This document shows, piece by piece, positions 25,759 to 33,856 of a stretch of DNA of 64,000 bases. Positions within the stretch are counted from its first letter, which is position 1. Every line of letters begins with the position of its first letter. The notes under the pieces were generated by a model, which saw only the letters and a program-made list of their open reading frames with translations, ran no database searches and had not been told where the DNA came from. Both the position numbers and the translations under genes were made by a program. This DNA comes from Bacillus massilioanorexius (lineage in GTDB: Bacteria > Bacillota > Bacilli > Bacillales > DSM-1321). The stretch is taken from contig NZ_CABKRX010000087.1 in NCBI RefSeq assembly GCF_902374955.1, forward strand, positions 1 to 64,000, read 5' to 3'.

Positions 25759-25991
25759 TAAAAACTCTAACTTTAAGGGGTCACTTCCATAGTGCTCTTT
25801 TTAAATGATTTAGGCTGTTTTCTAAAAGATTGTTGTTTATACACTAAAAGATCGATTGAAAGAGATTATACTCATCCGCTATTCACTAACTCGTTCATAG
25901 ACAATAAAGTATGCGAAAACAGCCATTATATTAGAACGTTATTAACGATTATTTTTTTACATAAATGAACTCTCTTCAGGTAACCATACGT

Positions 25992-26618
25992 TTAAGATGT
26001 AGCAAATGTATGGTTACCAATCTTAGCTAGAACTGGCAAAGATTTAATCCATTTATCATTTGTTTTGTCAGGATTATAGAAGAATGTCGCTTTTGTGCCT
26101 TTATGCTGCAATGCAATTGCTTCATTTACTGCTTTTTTAGACTCAGCACTTGCAGGTTTTTTAATTGAACCGTTAGCAACAGGACTAAATTGTCCTTTGG
26201 CATTAATAACTTTTGTTACTGTATTTGGAAACTTGTCACTATCAACACGATTTAATACGACAACTGCAACTGCTACTTTACCTTTATAAGGCTCTCCTTT
26301 AGCTTCAGCATGAACAAGTCTTGCCATCAAATCTTTCTCTTGTGAAGTTAATGTTTTCGGTAAAACTAAAACATCTCCTTCATTTATCTTTTGATCCTTG
26401 ATCTTATTTTTCTTTATTAAATCTGGTAGTGGTACACCATAATGAATCGCTATATCTGTAACATTTTCATCCTTTTTGACGACATGTAGCATTTCACCTT
26501 TTGCATTTCTATTTTTCGGAGATGCTTCTTTAGTTGTTTCTGCTAATCCCTGAGCAGGCACCAAAGAAATCAGGAGCATAGCAGCAGCAATCACTAAACT
26601 GAATAGTAATTTTTTCAT
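25992..26618 (-). CDS. Secreted LysM plus SleB-type cell wall hydrolase
   Basis: The 208-residue protein has a signal peptide (cut near AQGLA), one LysM domain (about 44-90: HVVKKDENVTDIAIHYGVP ... GDVLVLP) and a C-terminal Hydrolase_2 domain (about 92-208) with the catalytic glutamate in ARLVHAEAKGEPYKGK and the family motifs VVLNRVDSDKFPNTV and GQFSPVANG. This is the SleB/CwlJ fold, active on cortex or wall peptidoglycan; a LysM-headed version may act in germination or vegetative wall turnover. Its ancestral terminator is now split by the IS element downstream. Confidence 0.88.
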   Translation of the reverse strand: MKKLLFSLVIAAAMLLISLVPAQGLAETTKEASPKNRNAKGEMLHVVKKDENVTDIAIHYGVPLPDLIKKNKIKDQKINEGDVLVLPKTLTSQEKDLMARLVHAEAKGEPYKGKVAVAVVVLNRVDSDKFPNTVTKVINAKGQFSPVANGSIKKPASAESKKAVNEAIALQHKGTKATFFYNPDKTNDKWIKSLPVLAKIGNHTFATS

Positions 26619-26772
26619 GTTATTTCCTCCTTTTTTCTAGGTCCCACTAACCTTAACAAATCGATTCAAACTATTCATTGTAAAATAATTTCCAATTACT
26701 ATATCCGAGTTTGAAGAAAGCGATTTCATTTGTTACAGTATACGGGTTTATACACATCTCAAAATAACAGTA

Positions 26773-26806
26773 AAAAAAGACTCTAAAATGATAAAGAGTC
26801 TTTTTT
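26773..26806 (-). terminator. Terminator of the traX-like pseudogene
   Basis: AAAAAAGACTCT (26773-26784) pairs with AGAGTCTTTTTT (26795-26806); U-tract on both sides. It lies just after the pseudogene stop on the minus strand. Confidence 0.85.
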
Positions 26807-26817
26807 AGCTTTTATTA

Positions 26818-27520
26818 TTATGTTATAAAATAGCTAATTATATAAATAATCCATAAATGCAACGGGTAAAAAATATAAAACATGTACTTTGTAATCGGAT
26901 TATTTAAACCTCGTTTGCCATTGTATAAAAGAATAAATGGGATCGCAAAAACCATCGCCCATTGATAATCAAAGATAAACATGGCTTCAAAAATATAAGC
27001 TGATGCCATTCCAATAGTTAGACCTAAAGAGACAAAAACATAAATGATGGCCATCCACATTTTTTTGTCTTTCAAAAAGTAAAATATCAGCGTCATGACG
27101 GTACCGTATAACGAAGCTTCAGTTATAAAAGAAATAGCAGCTATTACAATGGTGGCTCCAATCCCTAACCATCTATAAACTCCACCCTTAAAGCTCCATT
27201 CAATAGTACATAACATCGTGACCGCTAAAGCCAAAGATAAGAAGATATATTGTGAAGACCATACTCACTTGGAAAAATATTCGTAAGTATAAATGACCCA
27301 ATAAGCATAATTGTTGCCCATCCATATAAACGACCTAAATAACGTTTCCGACTTCTTGTATAAGTAAATCCTTCGACAATAAAATAAAAGAAAATTGGTG
27401 CAGCGATTCTCCCTACTAATGAAAACCATTCTGGCATTCCTGGAATATACGAATATAAATGATCCAGTACCATTAGTACCATAGCAAATTTTTTAATTGA
27501 AAGGCATTCAGTAGTTTCAT
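26818..27520 (-). pseudogene. TraX-family membrane protein broken by two frameshifts
   Basis: Three fragments join into one TraX-like (acyltransferase-type) membrane protein: MKLLNAFQLK from the ATG at 27520 (AGGAG upstream), AMVLMVLDHLYSYIPGMPEW...NIFPSEYGLHN from the next frame, and LALAVTMLCTIEWSF... to the stop at 26818. The first break is a run of six A (27489-27494) where seven would restore KKFAMV; the second is an extra AT in ATATAT (27245-27250). With both repaired the length is exactly 234 codons. About seven TM helices remain. It is probably a recent pseudogene, or phase-variable or misassembled at these simple repeats. Confidence 0.8.
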
Positions 27521-27657
27521 GAAATCACTCCTGTTTTGTATTGCTTAGGTAACTATACCGTACTGCCTTTTTTTACATCTAAATTCATTCAGGGAACTTA
27601 AAAAATATTTTAGAGAAACAGTCTATGATAAAAGCAAACAACCTTTAACAGCCATAA

Positions 27658-27705
27658 AAAAAGAATGCTCATAACAGCGTATAAGCTGCTTAGAGCATTC
27701 TTTTT
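27658..27705 (-). terminator. Terminator of the odhAB operon
   Basis: AAAAAGAATGCTC (27658-27670) pairs with GAGCATTCTTTTT (27693-27705); U-tract on the minus strand, 13 bp beyond the odhB stop. Confidence 0.9.
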
Positions 27706-27717
27706 CTCTTTCTATAA

Positions 27718-28968
27718 TCAACCTTCTAATAATAATTGTTCTGGATCTTCGAGTAATTCTTTAACTTTAACTAGGAAGCTTACAGCTTCTTTTCCATCTA
27801 CAATACGGTGATCATATGAAAGTGCGATATACATCATTGGTCTAATTTCCATTGTATTTGCATCAATGGCAACTGGACGATATTGTGTTTTATGCATTCC
27901 AAGAATACCAACTTGTGGAGCATTTAAAATTGGTGTAGACATTAATGATCCAAATGTACCACCATTTGTAATAGTAAATGTTCCGCCAGTTAAATCATTT
28001 AAGCCAAGCTTGTTATTACGAGCTTTTTCAGCTAATTCACCGATAGATTTTTCTATACCAGCGAAACCAATTTTATCTGCATCTCTTACGACTGGAACTA
28101 CTAGTCCATCTGGAGCAGCAACAGCAATACCAATATCATAGAATTTTTTAATGATTAATTCGTCACCTTGAATTTCCGCATTTAACAATGGAAATTTTTT
28201 CAGTGCTCCAACTACCGCTTTTGTAAAGAATGACATAAATCCAAGTTTTACATCATTATTTTTTTGGAATGCTTCTTTACGACGGTTACGTAAATCCATT
28301 ATCGCAGACATATCAACTTCATTAAAAGTAGTCAACATTGCCGCTGTGTGTTGTACATCCACTAAGCGTTTTGCAATTGTTTGTCTTCTACGAGACATTT
28401 TTACAACCTCAACCGGTTTATCAAATTGCACTGCAGCAGGTGCTGGTGCAGCTTGTTGTTTTGGTTGTGCAGGTGCAGTAGGAGCTGCCGCTACTGGTTG
28501 AGTGCCAGCATTCGCTACATCTTGTACACGAACACGACCAAGTGGATCATTTGCATGAACATTATGCAAATCAATGCCTTTTTCACGTGCTAATTTTCTA
28601 GCTGCTGGTGAAGCAACGATTCCGTTACCTACTTTAGTAGGCTCTTCAGCTGCTGCTGGTTTCACTTCTTCTTTAGCTGATGCTTCTTGAGCTGGTGCTG
28701 GAGTTTCAGCAGCTGGTGCTGGCGCTGCAGCTCCACCTTCATTCACAACTGCAATAGCTTCACCGACTTGTACAGTATCTCCTTCTTCTTTTAACAAGTC
28801 GCCTACTACACCACTATGTTCAGAAATGATTTCAACATTTACTTTATCCGTTTCTAACTCAGCGATATATTCGCCTTTTTCAATTGCTTCACCTGGTTTT
28901 TTTAACCATTGGGCAATTGTTCCCTCTGTGATCGATTCTGCTAATTCTGGTACTATGATTTGTGCCAT
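27718..28968 (-). CDS. odhB: Dihydrolipoyl succinyltransferase (E2 of 2-oxoglutarate dehydrogenase)
   Basis: The 416-residue protein is the E2 core of the TCA-cycle 2-oxoglutarate dehydrogenase complex. It has an N-terminal lipoyl domain (about 1-76) with the lipoylated lysine in LETDKVNVEI, an Ala/Pro-rich swinging linker, a peripheral subunit-binding domain (SPAARKLAREKGIDLHNV, about 118-152), a second Ala/Pro/Gln linker and the acyltransferase catalytic domain (about 190-416) with SYDHRIVDGKEA carrying the catalytic His. It lies 23 bp after odhA on the same strand, so they form an operon; E3 is not in the window. Confidence 0.97.
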   Translation of the reverse strand: MAQIIVPELAESITEGTIAQWLKKPGEAIEKGEYIAELETDKVNVEIISEHSGVVGDLLKEEGDTVQVGEAIAVVNEGGAAAPAPAAETPAPAQEASAKEEVKPAAAEEPTKVGNGIVASPAARKLAREKGIDLHNVHANDPLGRVRVQDVANAGTQPVAAAPTAPAQPKQQAAPAPAAVQFDKPVEVVKMSRRRQTIAKRLVDVQHTAAMLTTFNEVDMSAIMDLRNRRKEAFQKNNDVKLGFMSFFTKAVVGALKKFPLLNAEIQGDELIIKKFYDIGIAVAAPDGLVVPVVRDADKIGFAGIEKSIGELAEKARNNKLGLNDLTGGTFTITNGGTFGSLMSTPILNAPQVGILGMHKTQYRPVAIDANTMEIRPMMYIALSYDHRIVDGKEAVSFLVKVKELLEDPEQLLLEG

Positions 28969-28991
28969 AATACTATCCCCTCTTTGCTTTA

Positions 28992-31826
28992 TTATTGAAA
29001 TGCTTCAGTAATAATACGATTTTGATCTTGTTTGTGAATAATTGGATCTCCTTCGGCAGTGCTTGAGCGTCTTCTTCTTCCGATATAGCGTACATCTACA
29101 CCTTTAGGAGCAGCTGCATTTAATCTTGGTTCAACAAAATTCCATGCACCTTGGTTTTTCGGTTCTTCTTGTACCCATACAATTTCTTTCAATGATTTAT
29201 ATTGAGAGAAGAAATTTTGAATATCAATGAATGGGAATGGATAAATTTCTTCTAATCTTACTAGTTTAATATTTTTCTTATCTTCAAGTGATAAAGAATG
29301 CTCATGTAAGTCAATACTCATCTTACCTGTGCTAATAATAATTTTTGTTACATCCTTAGCTTTTGCATCTATTGTTGATGGATCTTCAAAGAATGGCTTG
29401 AATTCACCTTCAACAAGTTCTTCAGGTGAAGCTGCAACTAATGGATTTCTTAGCAAGCTTTTTGGTGTAATTAAAACTAATGGTCTTACTTCTTCCATTT
29501 TAAGAACTTTAGCTTGTCTTCTTAAAATATGGAAATATTGAGCTGCACTTGATAGATTTGCAACAGTCCAGTTATTTTCTGCTGCTAGTTGTAAATAACG
29601 TTCAATACGTGCACTAGAATGCTCTGGTCCTTGACCTTCATATCCATGTGGTAGAAGCATTACTAGACCTGATTTTTGACCCCATTTCGCACGGCTTGAT
29701 GAAATAAATTGGTCAAATATTACTTGTGCCACATTTGCAAAATCTCCGAATTGAGCTTCCCAAATGACTAAAGTTTCAGGTGAAAATACGTTATAACCAT
29801 ATTCAAATGCTAAAACAGCTGTTTCAGTTAATGGACTATTAATCACTGTGAACGAAGCTTTTGAGTTTGATATATGGTTTAAAGGTGTATATTCTTCACC
29901 ATTTACACTGTCGTGTAGTACTAAATGTCTATGAGCAAATGTACCACGTTGCGCATCCTGTCCAGACATTCTAATTGGCGTACCATCTTCTAGAATTGAA
30001 CCGAAAGCTAATGATTCTGCTAATGCCCATTCAATTTTACCATTTTCTTCAACAGCATTTTTACGACGAGTTAAGATTTTTTCGAGTTTTTTGAAAACAT
30101 TAAACCCTTCAGGCCATTGAAGCAATTCGCTATTAATTGATTTCAGGCGATCTAAGCTAACAGAAGTATCCATTTTTGGAATACCATTTTCAACTGTTTC
30201 TGGTAGCATCATGCTAAATAACGCATCTTTTTTATTATCAGCGATTTTATCATGTGCTGCTTTTAACTTCGCTTGAACAGCATTATCAATTTCATCAAGT
30301 GATTCTTTTGAAATTTCACCTGCTTCAATTAATTTGTTTGCATAAATTTCTTTTACTGTTGGATGTTTGTGAACCAGGTTGTACATCATTGGATTTGTTG
30401 TCATTGGCTCATCCATTTCGTTATGTCCAAATCGACGATATCCAATTAAATCAATTAAGAAATCTTTCTTGAATTCTTTTCTATATATATAAGCTAAATG
30501 AACAGCTGCTAAACAAGCTTCTGGATCATCAGCATTAACGTGAACGATAGGAATTTCATATCCTTTCGCTAAATCACTTGAATATTTTGTTGTTCTAGAA
30601 TCTGAGCTCTCAGTTGTAAATCCAATCATATTATTTGTAATAATATGAACTGATCCACCTGTTTGATAGCCTTTTAATCCACTCAAATTCAATGTTTCAG
30701 CAACAATACCTTCACCAGGGAATGCTGCATCACCATGAATAACAACAGCTAAAGATTTTCCGAAATCTTGTTCTGGAACGCCTGATTTCGTACGATCATC
30801 TTGATATGCTCTAGTGTAGCCTTCAACAATCGCTCCAACAAACTCCAAATGACTTGGATTGTTAGCTAACGTTAGTCTTGCTTTCACTATGTTTTCATTT
30901 TTAATTTGTTTATCTGCACCTAAATGATATTTAACATCTCCAGTCCAACCGTAATTAATGCCAATTGAACCTTCAGATGGTACTAAATCCTTATTAGGAG
31001 AGTGTTGGAATTCAGAAAATATAACTTCATATGGCTTTCCTAATGTGTGTGCTAAAACATTAAGACGTCCTCTATGAGCCATACCAATATTAATATTTGT
31101 CGTTCCTGATTGAACAGCTTCAGAGATTAATTCATCTAAAATAGGTATAAGTGCATCTAAGCCTTCAACAGAAAATCGTTTTTGTCCGACATAGGTCTTA
31201 TGAAGGAATTTCTCAAATCCTTCAACTTCACTAAGACTTTTTAATAGAGCTAATTTCTTCTGTTTTGTGATTCGTGGGAACATTTCAGTAGATTCAACTA
31301 ATCTTGTTAACCACTCACGTTCTCTAATATCACTTACATGTTGAAATTCAAAAGCAATTGTTTTTGTATACAATTCTTTTAAATACAAGACTACTTCGTA
31401 TCCATCCTTTACAAAGTCAGGAGCATACTCACTTAATAAAGAAGCTGGGATTGCTCTTAAATCCGCTTCAGTTAAGTCATAATTGCTAATGTCTAACAAT
31501 TTTGCTTCTTTTTTCTCATGGTTTAACGGATAAATATTAGCTGACAAATGACCATACATACGAATATTGTCAACTAATTTAACAGCTGCCATGATTTTTT
31601 TCATATTTACTGCACTATTTCCAAAATTCTTACTTCCTTGTTCGTTTTCAGCTGGTGAAAGTACTGAATTTAATTCAGGACCTCCCCAATAGTCAAATAA
31701 CTCTTTTACGTCTGCGTCAACAGAATTTGAATCCTCTAAATATTGCTCATATTTTTCTAATAAATAAGCAAAATTCGGTCCTGTTAGACTATCCCATGGA
31801 TTCCCGCCTGTTCTCTGGCTGGCCAT
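28992..31826 (-). CDS. odhA: 2-oxoglutarate dehydrogenase E1 component
   Basis: The 944-residue thiamine-diphosphate enzyme decarboxylates 2-oxoglutarate and transfers the succinyl group to OdhB. It shows the N-terminal DSLTGPNFAYLLEKYEQY segment, the E1 motif GMAHRGRLNVLAHT, the ThDP/Mg motif GDAAFPGEGIVAETLNLS, RRFGHNEMDEP and the transketolase-type GQDAQRGTFAHRH. The start is set at MASQRTGG because GGTGGGGG lies at a suitable distance; an in-frame GTG five codons earlier has no ribosome site. The order odhA-odhB is that of Bacillus. Confidence 0.97.
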   Translation of the reverse strand: MASQRTGGNPWDSLTGPNFAYLLEKYEQYLEDSNSVDADVKELFDYWGGPELNSVLSPAENEQGSKNFGNSAVNMKKIMAAVKLVDNIRMYGHLSANIYPLNHEKKEAKLLDISNYDLTEADLRAIPASLLSEYAPDFVKDGYEVVLYLKELYTKTIAFEFQHVSDIREREWLTRLVESTEMFPRITKQKKLALLKSLSEVEGFEKFLHKTYVGQKRFSVEGLDALIPILDELISEAVQSGTTNINIGMAHRGRLNVLAHTLGKPYEVIFSEFQHSPNKDLVPSEGSIGINYGWTGDVKYHLGADKQIKNENIVKARLTLANNPSHLEFVGAIVEGYTRAYQDDRTKSGVPEQDFGKSLAVVIHGDAAFPGEGIVAETLNLSGLKGYQTGGSVHIITNNMIGFTTESSDSRTTKYSSDLAKGYEIPIVHVNADDPEACLAAVHLAYIYRKEFKKDFLIDLIGYRRFGHNEMDEPMTTNPMMYNLVHKHPTVKEIYANKLIEAGEISKESLDEIDNAVQAKLKAAHDKIADNKKDALFSMMLPETVENGIPKMDTSVSLDRLKSINSELLQWPEGFNVFKKLEKILTRRKNAVEENGKIEWALAESLAFGSILEDGTPIRMSGQDAQRGTFAHRHLVLHDSVNGEEYTPLNHISNSKASFTVINSPLTETAVLAFEYGYNVFSPETLVIWEAQFGDFANVAQVIFDQFISSSRAKWGQKSGLVMLLPHGYEGQGPEHSSARIERYLQLAAENNWTVANLSSAAQYFHILRRQAKVLKMEEVRPLVLITPKSLLRNPLVAASPEELVEGEFKPFFEDPSTIDAKAKDVTKIIISTGKMSIDLHEHSLSLEDKKNIKLVRLEEIYPFPFIDIQNFFSQYKSLKEIVWVQEEPKNQGAWNFVEPRLNAAAPKGVDVRYIGRRRRSSTAEGDPIIHKQDQNRIITEAFQ

Positions 31827-32076
31827 TTTATATACCCCCACCTTATGAAGTTATCAATATATAATCCTTATTATTTAATACCCTATATACGGATAATATA
31901 ACTTCTTTATCAAAAATTATGTAACGATAATTACACGATATAGGTAGTATTAAAAAGTAAGATTAAAACGTTTCCACAGCTATATTACCATTTCCAGTTC
32001 AGTAGTACAAAAAATTGACACATAATTTTGATGTTTTTTTTTATTTTATTATAAAGTTTTTTCTGAATATTAAAAC

Positions 32077-32125
32077 GAAAATAAAATCACTATTTTCTTC
32101 GTGCTTTAATAGTGATTTTATTTTC
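32077..32125 (-). terminator. Terminator of the polysaccharide deacetylase gene
   Basis: GAAAATAAAATCACTATT (32077-32094) pairs with AATAGTGATTTTATTTTC (32108-32125), an 18-bp perfect stem that reaches the stop codon of the gene at 32125; a T-rich tract follows on the minus strand. Confidence 0.85.
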
Positions 32126-32919
32126 TATTTAAACCTCATATCTTCTGTTTCATCACGAATTACATCGAAACTGAAGCCTTGCTTTTTTAATCCTTTAATA
32201 ATTGTTGGTAAAGATGTTACTGTATTGTCCATTGCATTAATATCATGCAAAAGAATTATTGCCTTATTTGTATGCTTAGCACCATTTAAAACTTTCGAGG
32301 TAATCGTATACACGCTAATGGATGGACTAATACCATCTGTTGAGTCAATATTCCAATCAAAATATCTATACCCTCTCTTTTCACATTCTGCTATGATACG
32401 AGGCATAATTTGAGGACCACCATATTGCTTACTTGAATAATTTTTAGATCCTCCTGGAAAACGAAGGATATTTGTTTTTATTGAATACCGATCCCATAAA
32501 AAGGCCTCTAGCTTTTTTATGTTATTGAAAAAAGCATCGGGCGAAGTATAAATTTCAGCATAATTATGAGAATATGTATGTAATGCAATGGTATGTCCTC
32601 GTTCAATCATTTCTTTATATCCAATTTTCCCTTCCTCGCTATCGTTCGCCATAACAAAAAAAGTCGCTTTAATATTATATTCATCCAAAATATCTAATAT
32701 GGGAATCGTATTAGTAGAAGGGCCATCATCAAATGTTAAATAGGCTACTTTTTCTGATTTATCCTTCGCTTCTTTAGGGAGTATATCTGGTTCGGTAAGA
32801 GCTGCTTCACCTTTCACTTGAGCATTTGCATGATAAAAAAATGATTGAAAATTTACAACAAACAGGATAAATATAATAGCTATTATTCTCATTCTGCATT
32901 TATGTATTTGATCGAACAT
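32125..32919 (-). CDS. Secreted polysaccharide deacetylase (NodB domain)
   Basis: The 264-residue protein has an N-terminal signal/anchor (IIAIIFILFVVNFQSFFYHANA) and a carbohydrate esterase 4 domain (about 55-255). Motifs are complete: TFDDGPS (catalytic Asp, metal Asp), HTYSHNY (two metal His), RFPGGSKN, DWNIDS and LLHDINA (catalytic His). Such enzymes remove acetyl groups from peptidoglycan or other wall glycans with Zn/Co. Substrate is not set by sequence alone. A GGAGAGAAGG ribosome site precedes the ATG. Confidence 0.9.
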   Translation of the reverse strand: MFDQIHKCRMRIIAIIFILFVVNFQSFFYHANAQVKGEAALTEPDILPKEAKDKSEKVAYLTFDDGPSTNTIPILDILDEYNIKATFFVMANDSEEGKIGYKEMIERGHTIALHTYSHNYAEIYTSPDAFFNNIKKLEAFLWDRYSIKTNILRFPGGSKNYSSKQYGGPQIMPRIIAECEKRGYRYFDWNIDSTDGISPSISVYTITSKVLNGAKHTNKAIILLHDINAMDNTVTSLPTIIKGLKKQGFSFDVIRDETEDMRFK

Positions 32920-33174
32920 TTCCTTCTCTCCTTTCTTTTTTATTGTTTGTCATTATTTTAGTAATATACGGTCAAATGATAATGAAAATTTCCACTTCTA
33001 TTACAAATACACTGACAGGAGACGTGCTACTATTAGTAAAGGCGTATCAACACGAACGCCCTCATTGAGCAGAAATTATAATTAAATTAGAAAAAAGTAT
33101 TTATACATTTAGCAAAAAGTTAGATGTGTTTTTTTGTAATAGAAGATTAATTTCTAATGTAGTCTTTCAAAGAA
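32920..33174. other. Intergenic region without recognisable gene
   Basis: Only a small inverted repeat GGCGT...ACGCC (33041-33045, 33056-33060) stands out. It should contain the promoter of the deacetylase gene; no strong -35/-10 pair was fixed. Confidence 0.4.
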
Positions 33175-33207
33175 AAAAATAAGAGTCGCCCTTATTGACG
33201 ACTCTTT
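33175..33207 (-). terminator. Terminator of the small gene at 33278-33478
   Basis: On the minus strand AAGAGTCG (33199-33206) pairs with CGACTCTT (33181-33188), followed by ATTTTTTTC. Confidence 0.85.
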
Positions 33208-33277
33208 CAATGTCCAAGAATATATATTAACATTTTATATAGTATTTTATCAGTAAATTAAATTCACTATAAAACCT

Positions 33278-33478
33278 TTAATTTACCCCTATCCATAACT
33301 CTCTTTCTCTTCTTTCTTCACTCTCGTCAAGAACAGCGTTTGTTCCGTCTACCCATTTTATTGCATCTTCTTTCGTCTCAAATCCATCTTGAATAGTTTC
33401 CCAATAAACATTCCCATCGCAATATTCGTAAAATACAGAATACTCTAATCCATTAAAATGTATTTGAAAATCTCTCAT
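33278..33478 (-). CDS. Small hypothetical acidic protein, 66 aa
   Basis: I do not recognise the family. The 66-residue product is rich in aromatic and acidic residues (FQIHFNGLEYSVFYEYCDGNVYWETI) with a Glu/Arg-rich C-terminal helix (LDESEERRERELW). AAGGAG lies 10-11 nt before the ATG and a good terminator follows, which support a real gene. Soluble, no membrane segment. Confidence 0.65.
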   Translation of the reverse strand: MRDFQIHFNGLEYSVFYEYCDGNVYWETIQDGFETKEDAIKWVDGTNAVLDESEERRERELWIGVN

Positions 33479-33695
33479 TTTGGACAGCTCCTTATAAAGA
33501 TTATTTGTCTTTTATTATAACACCAACAATCATTGGCGTTTTTTATATTATTTAACATAATTATGACTTTATTTACTTCAGCTTATGCACTACAAACAGT
33601 AATCTTTGTTGTCGAGCCATTATAAGTAATCTCAGAATCATAACCTAGCTTATGCTTTCATTCCCAATTGTTAGATGATGTTCTCTACACAATAA

Positions 33696-33743
33696 AAAAA
33701 CCTTCTCTCGTCCAATTAATTAATTAGATAAAAGAAGGTTTTT
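33696..33743 (-). terminator. Terminator of the metI-yitJ-metH operon
   Basis: AAAAACCTTCT (33696-33706) pairs with AGAAGGTTTTT (33733-33743); U-tract on the minus strand. It lies about 115 bp after the metH stop. Confidence 0.82.
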
Positions 33744-33856
33744 AAACATTTATAACTACAGATTATATCAGAGAAATTACGCTAACTTCGGTGATCATTT
33801 ATATTCACAAATTCTGATTTCTTTACTAAGGCATCCAAAAACGTTGATATTTCGCG

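Larger units (their letters stand above)
24316..25789 (+). mobile_element. IS3 family (IS150 group) insertion sequence, complete
   Basis: The element is about 1474 bp. Related terminal inverted repeats contain ACCCC-AAAAGTTAGAGT (left, 24323-24339) and, inverted, ACTCTAACTTTAAGGGGT (right, 25764-25781). A 3-bp direct repeat TAG flanks it (24313-24315 and 25790-25792). It carries orfA and orfB in a -1 frame relation with an A AAA AAG slippery site, the IS3-family layout. Both frames are open and the DDE residues are present, so it is probably recent and functional. The exact outer ends are uncertain by 1-2 bp because the TIR tips differ. Confidence 0.9.

Noticed and set aside
21744..25789. Defence island around the SF1 helicase
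   Set aside because: Neighbours are an LCP protein, a repeat and an IS; no nuclease, methylase or other defence gene is next to it.
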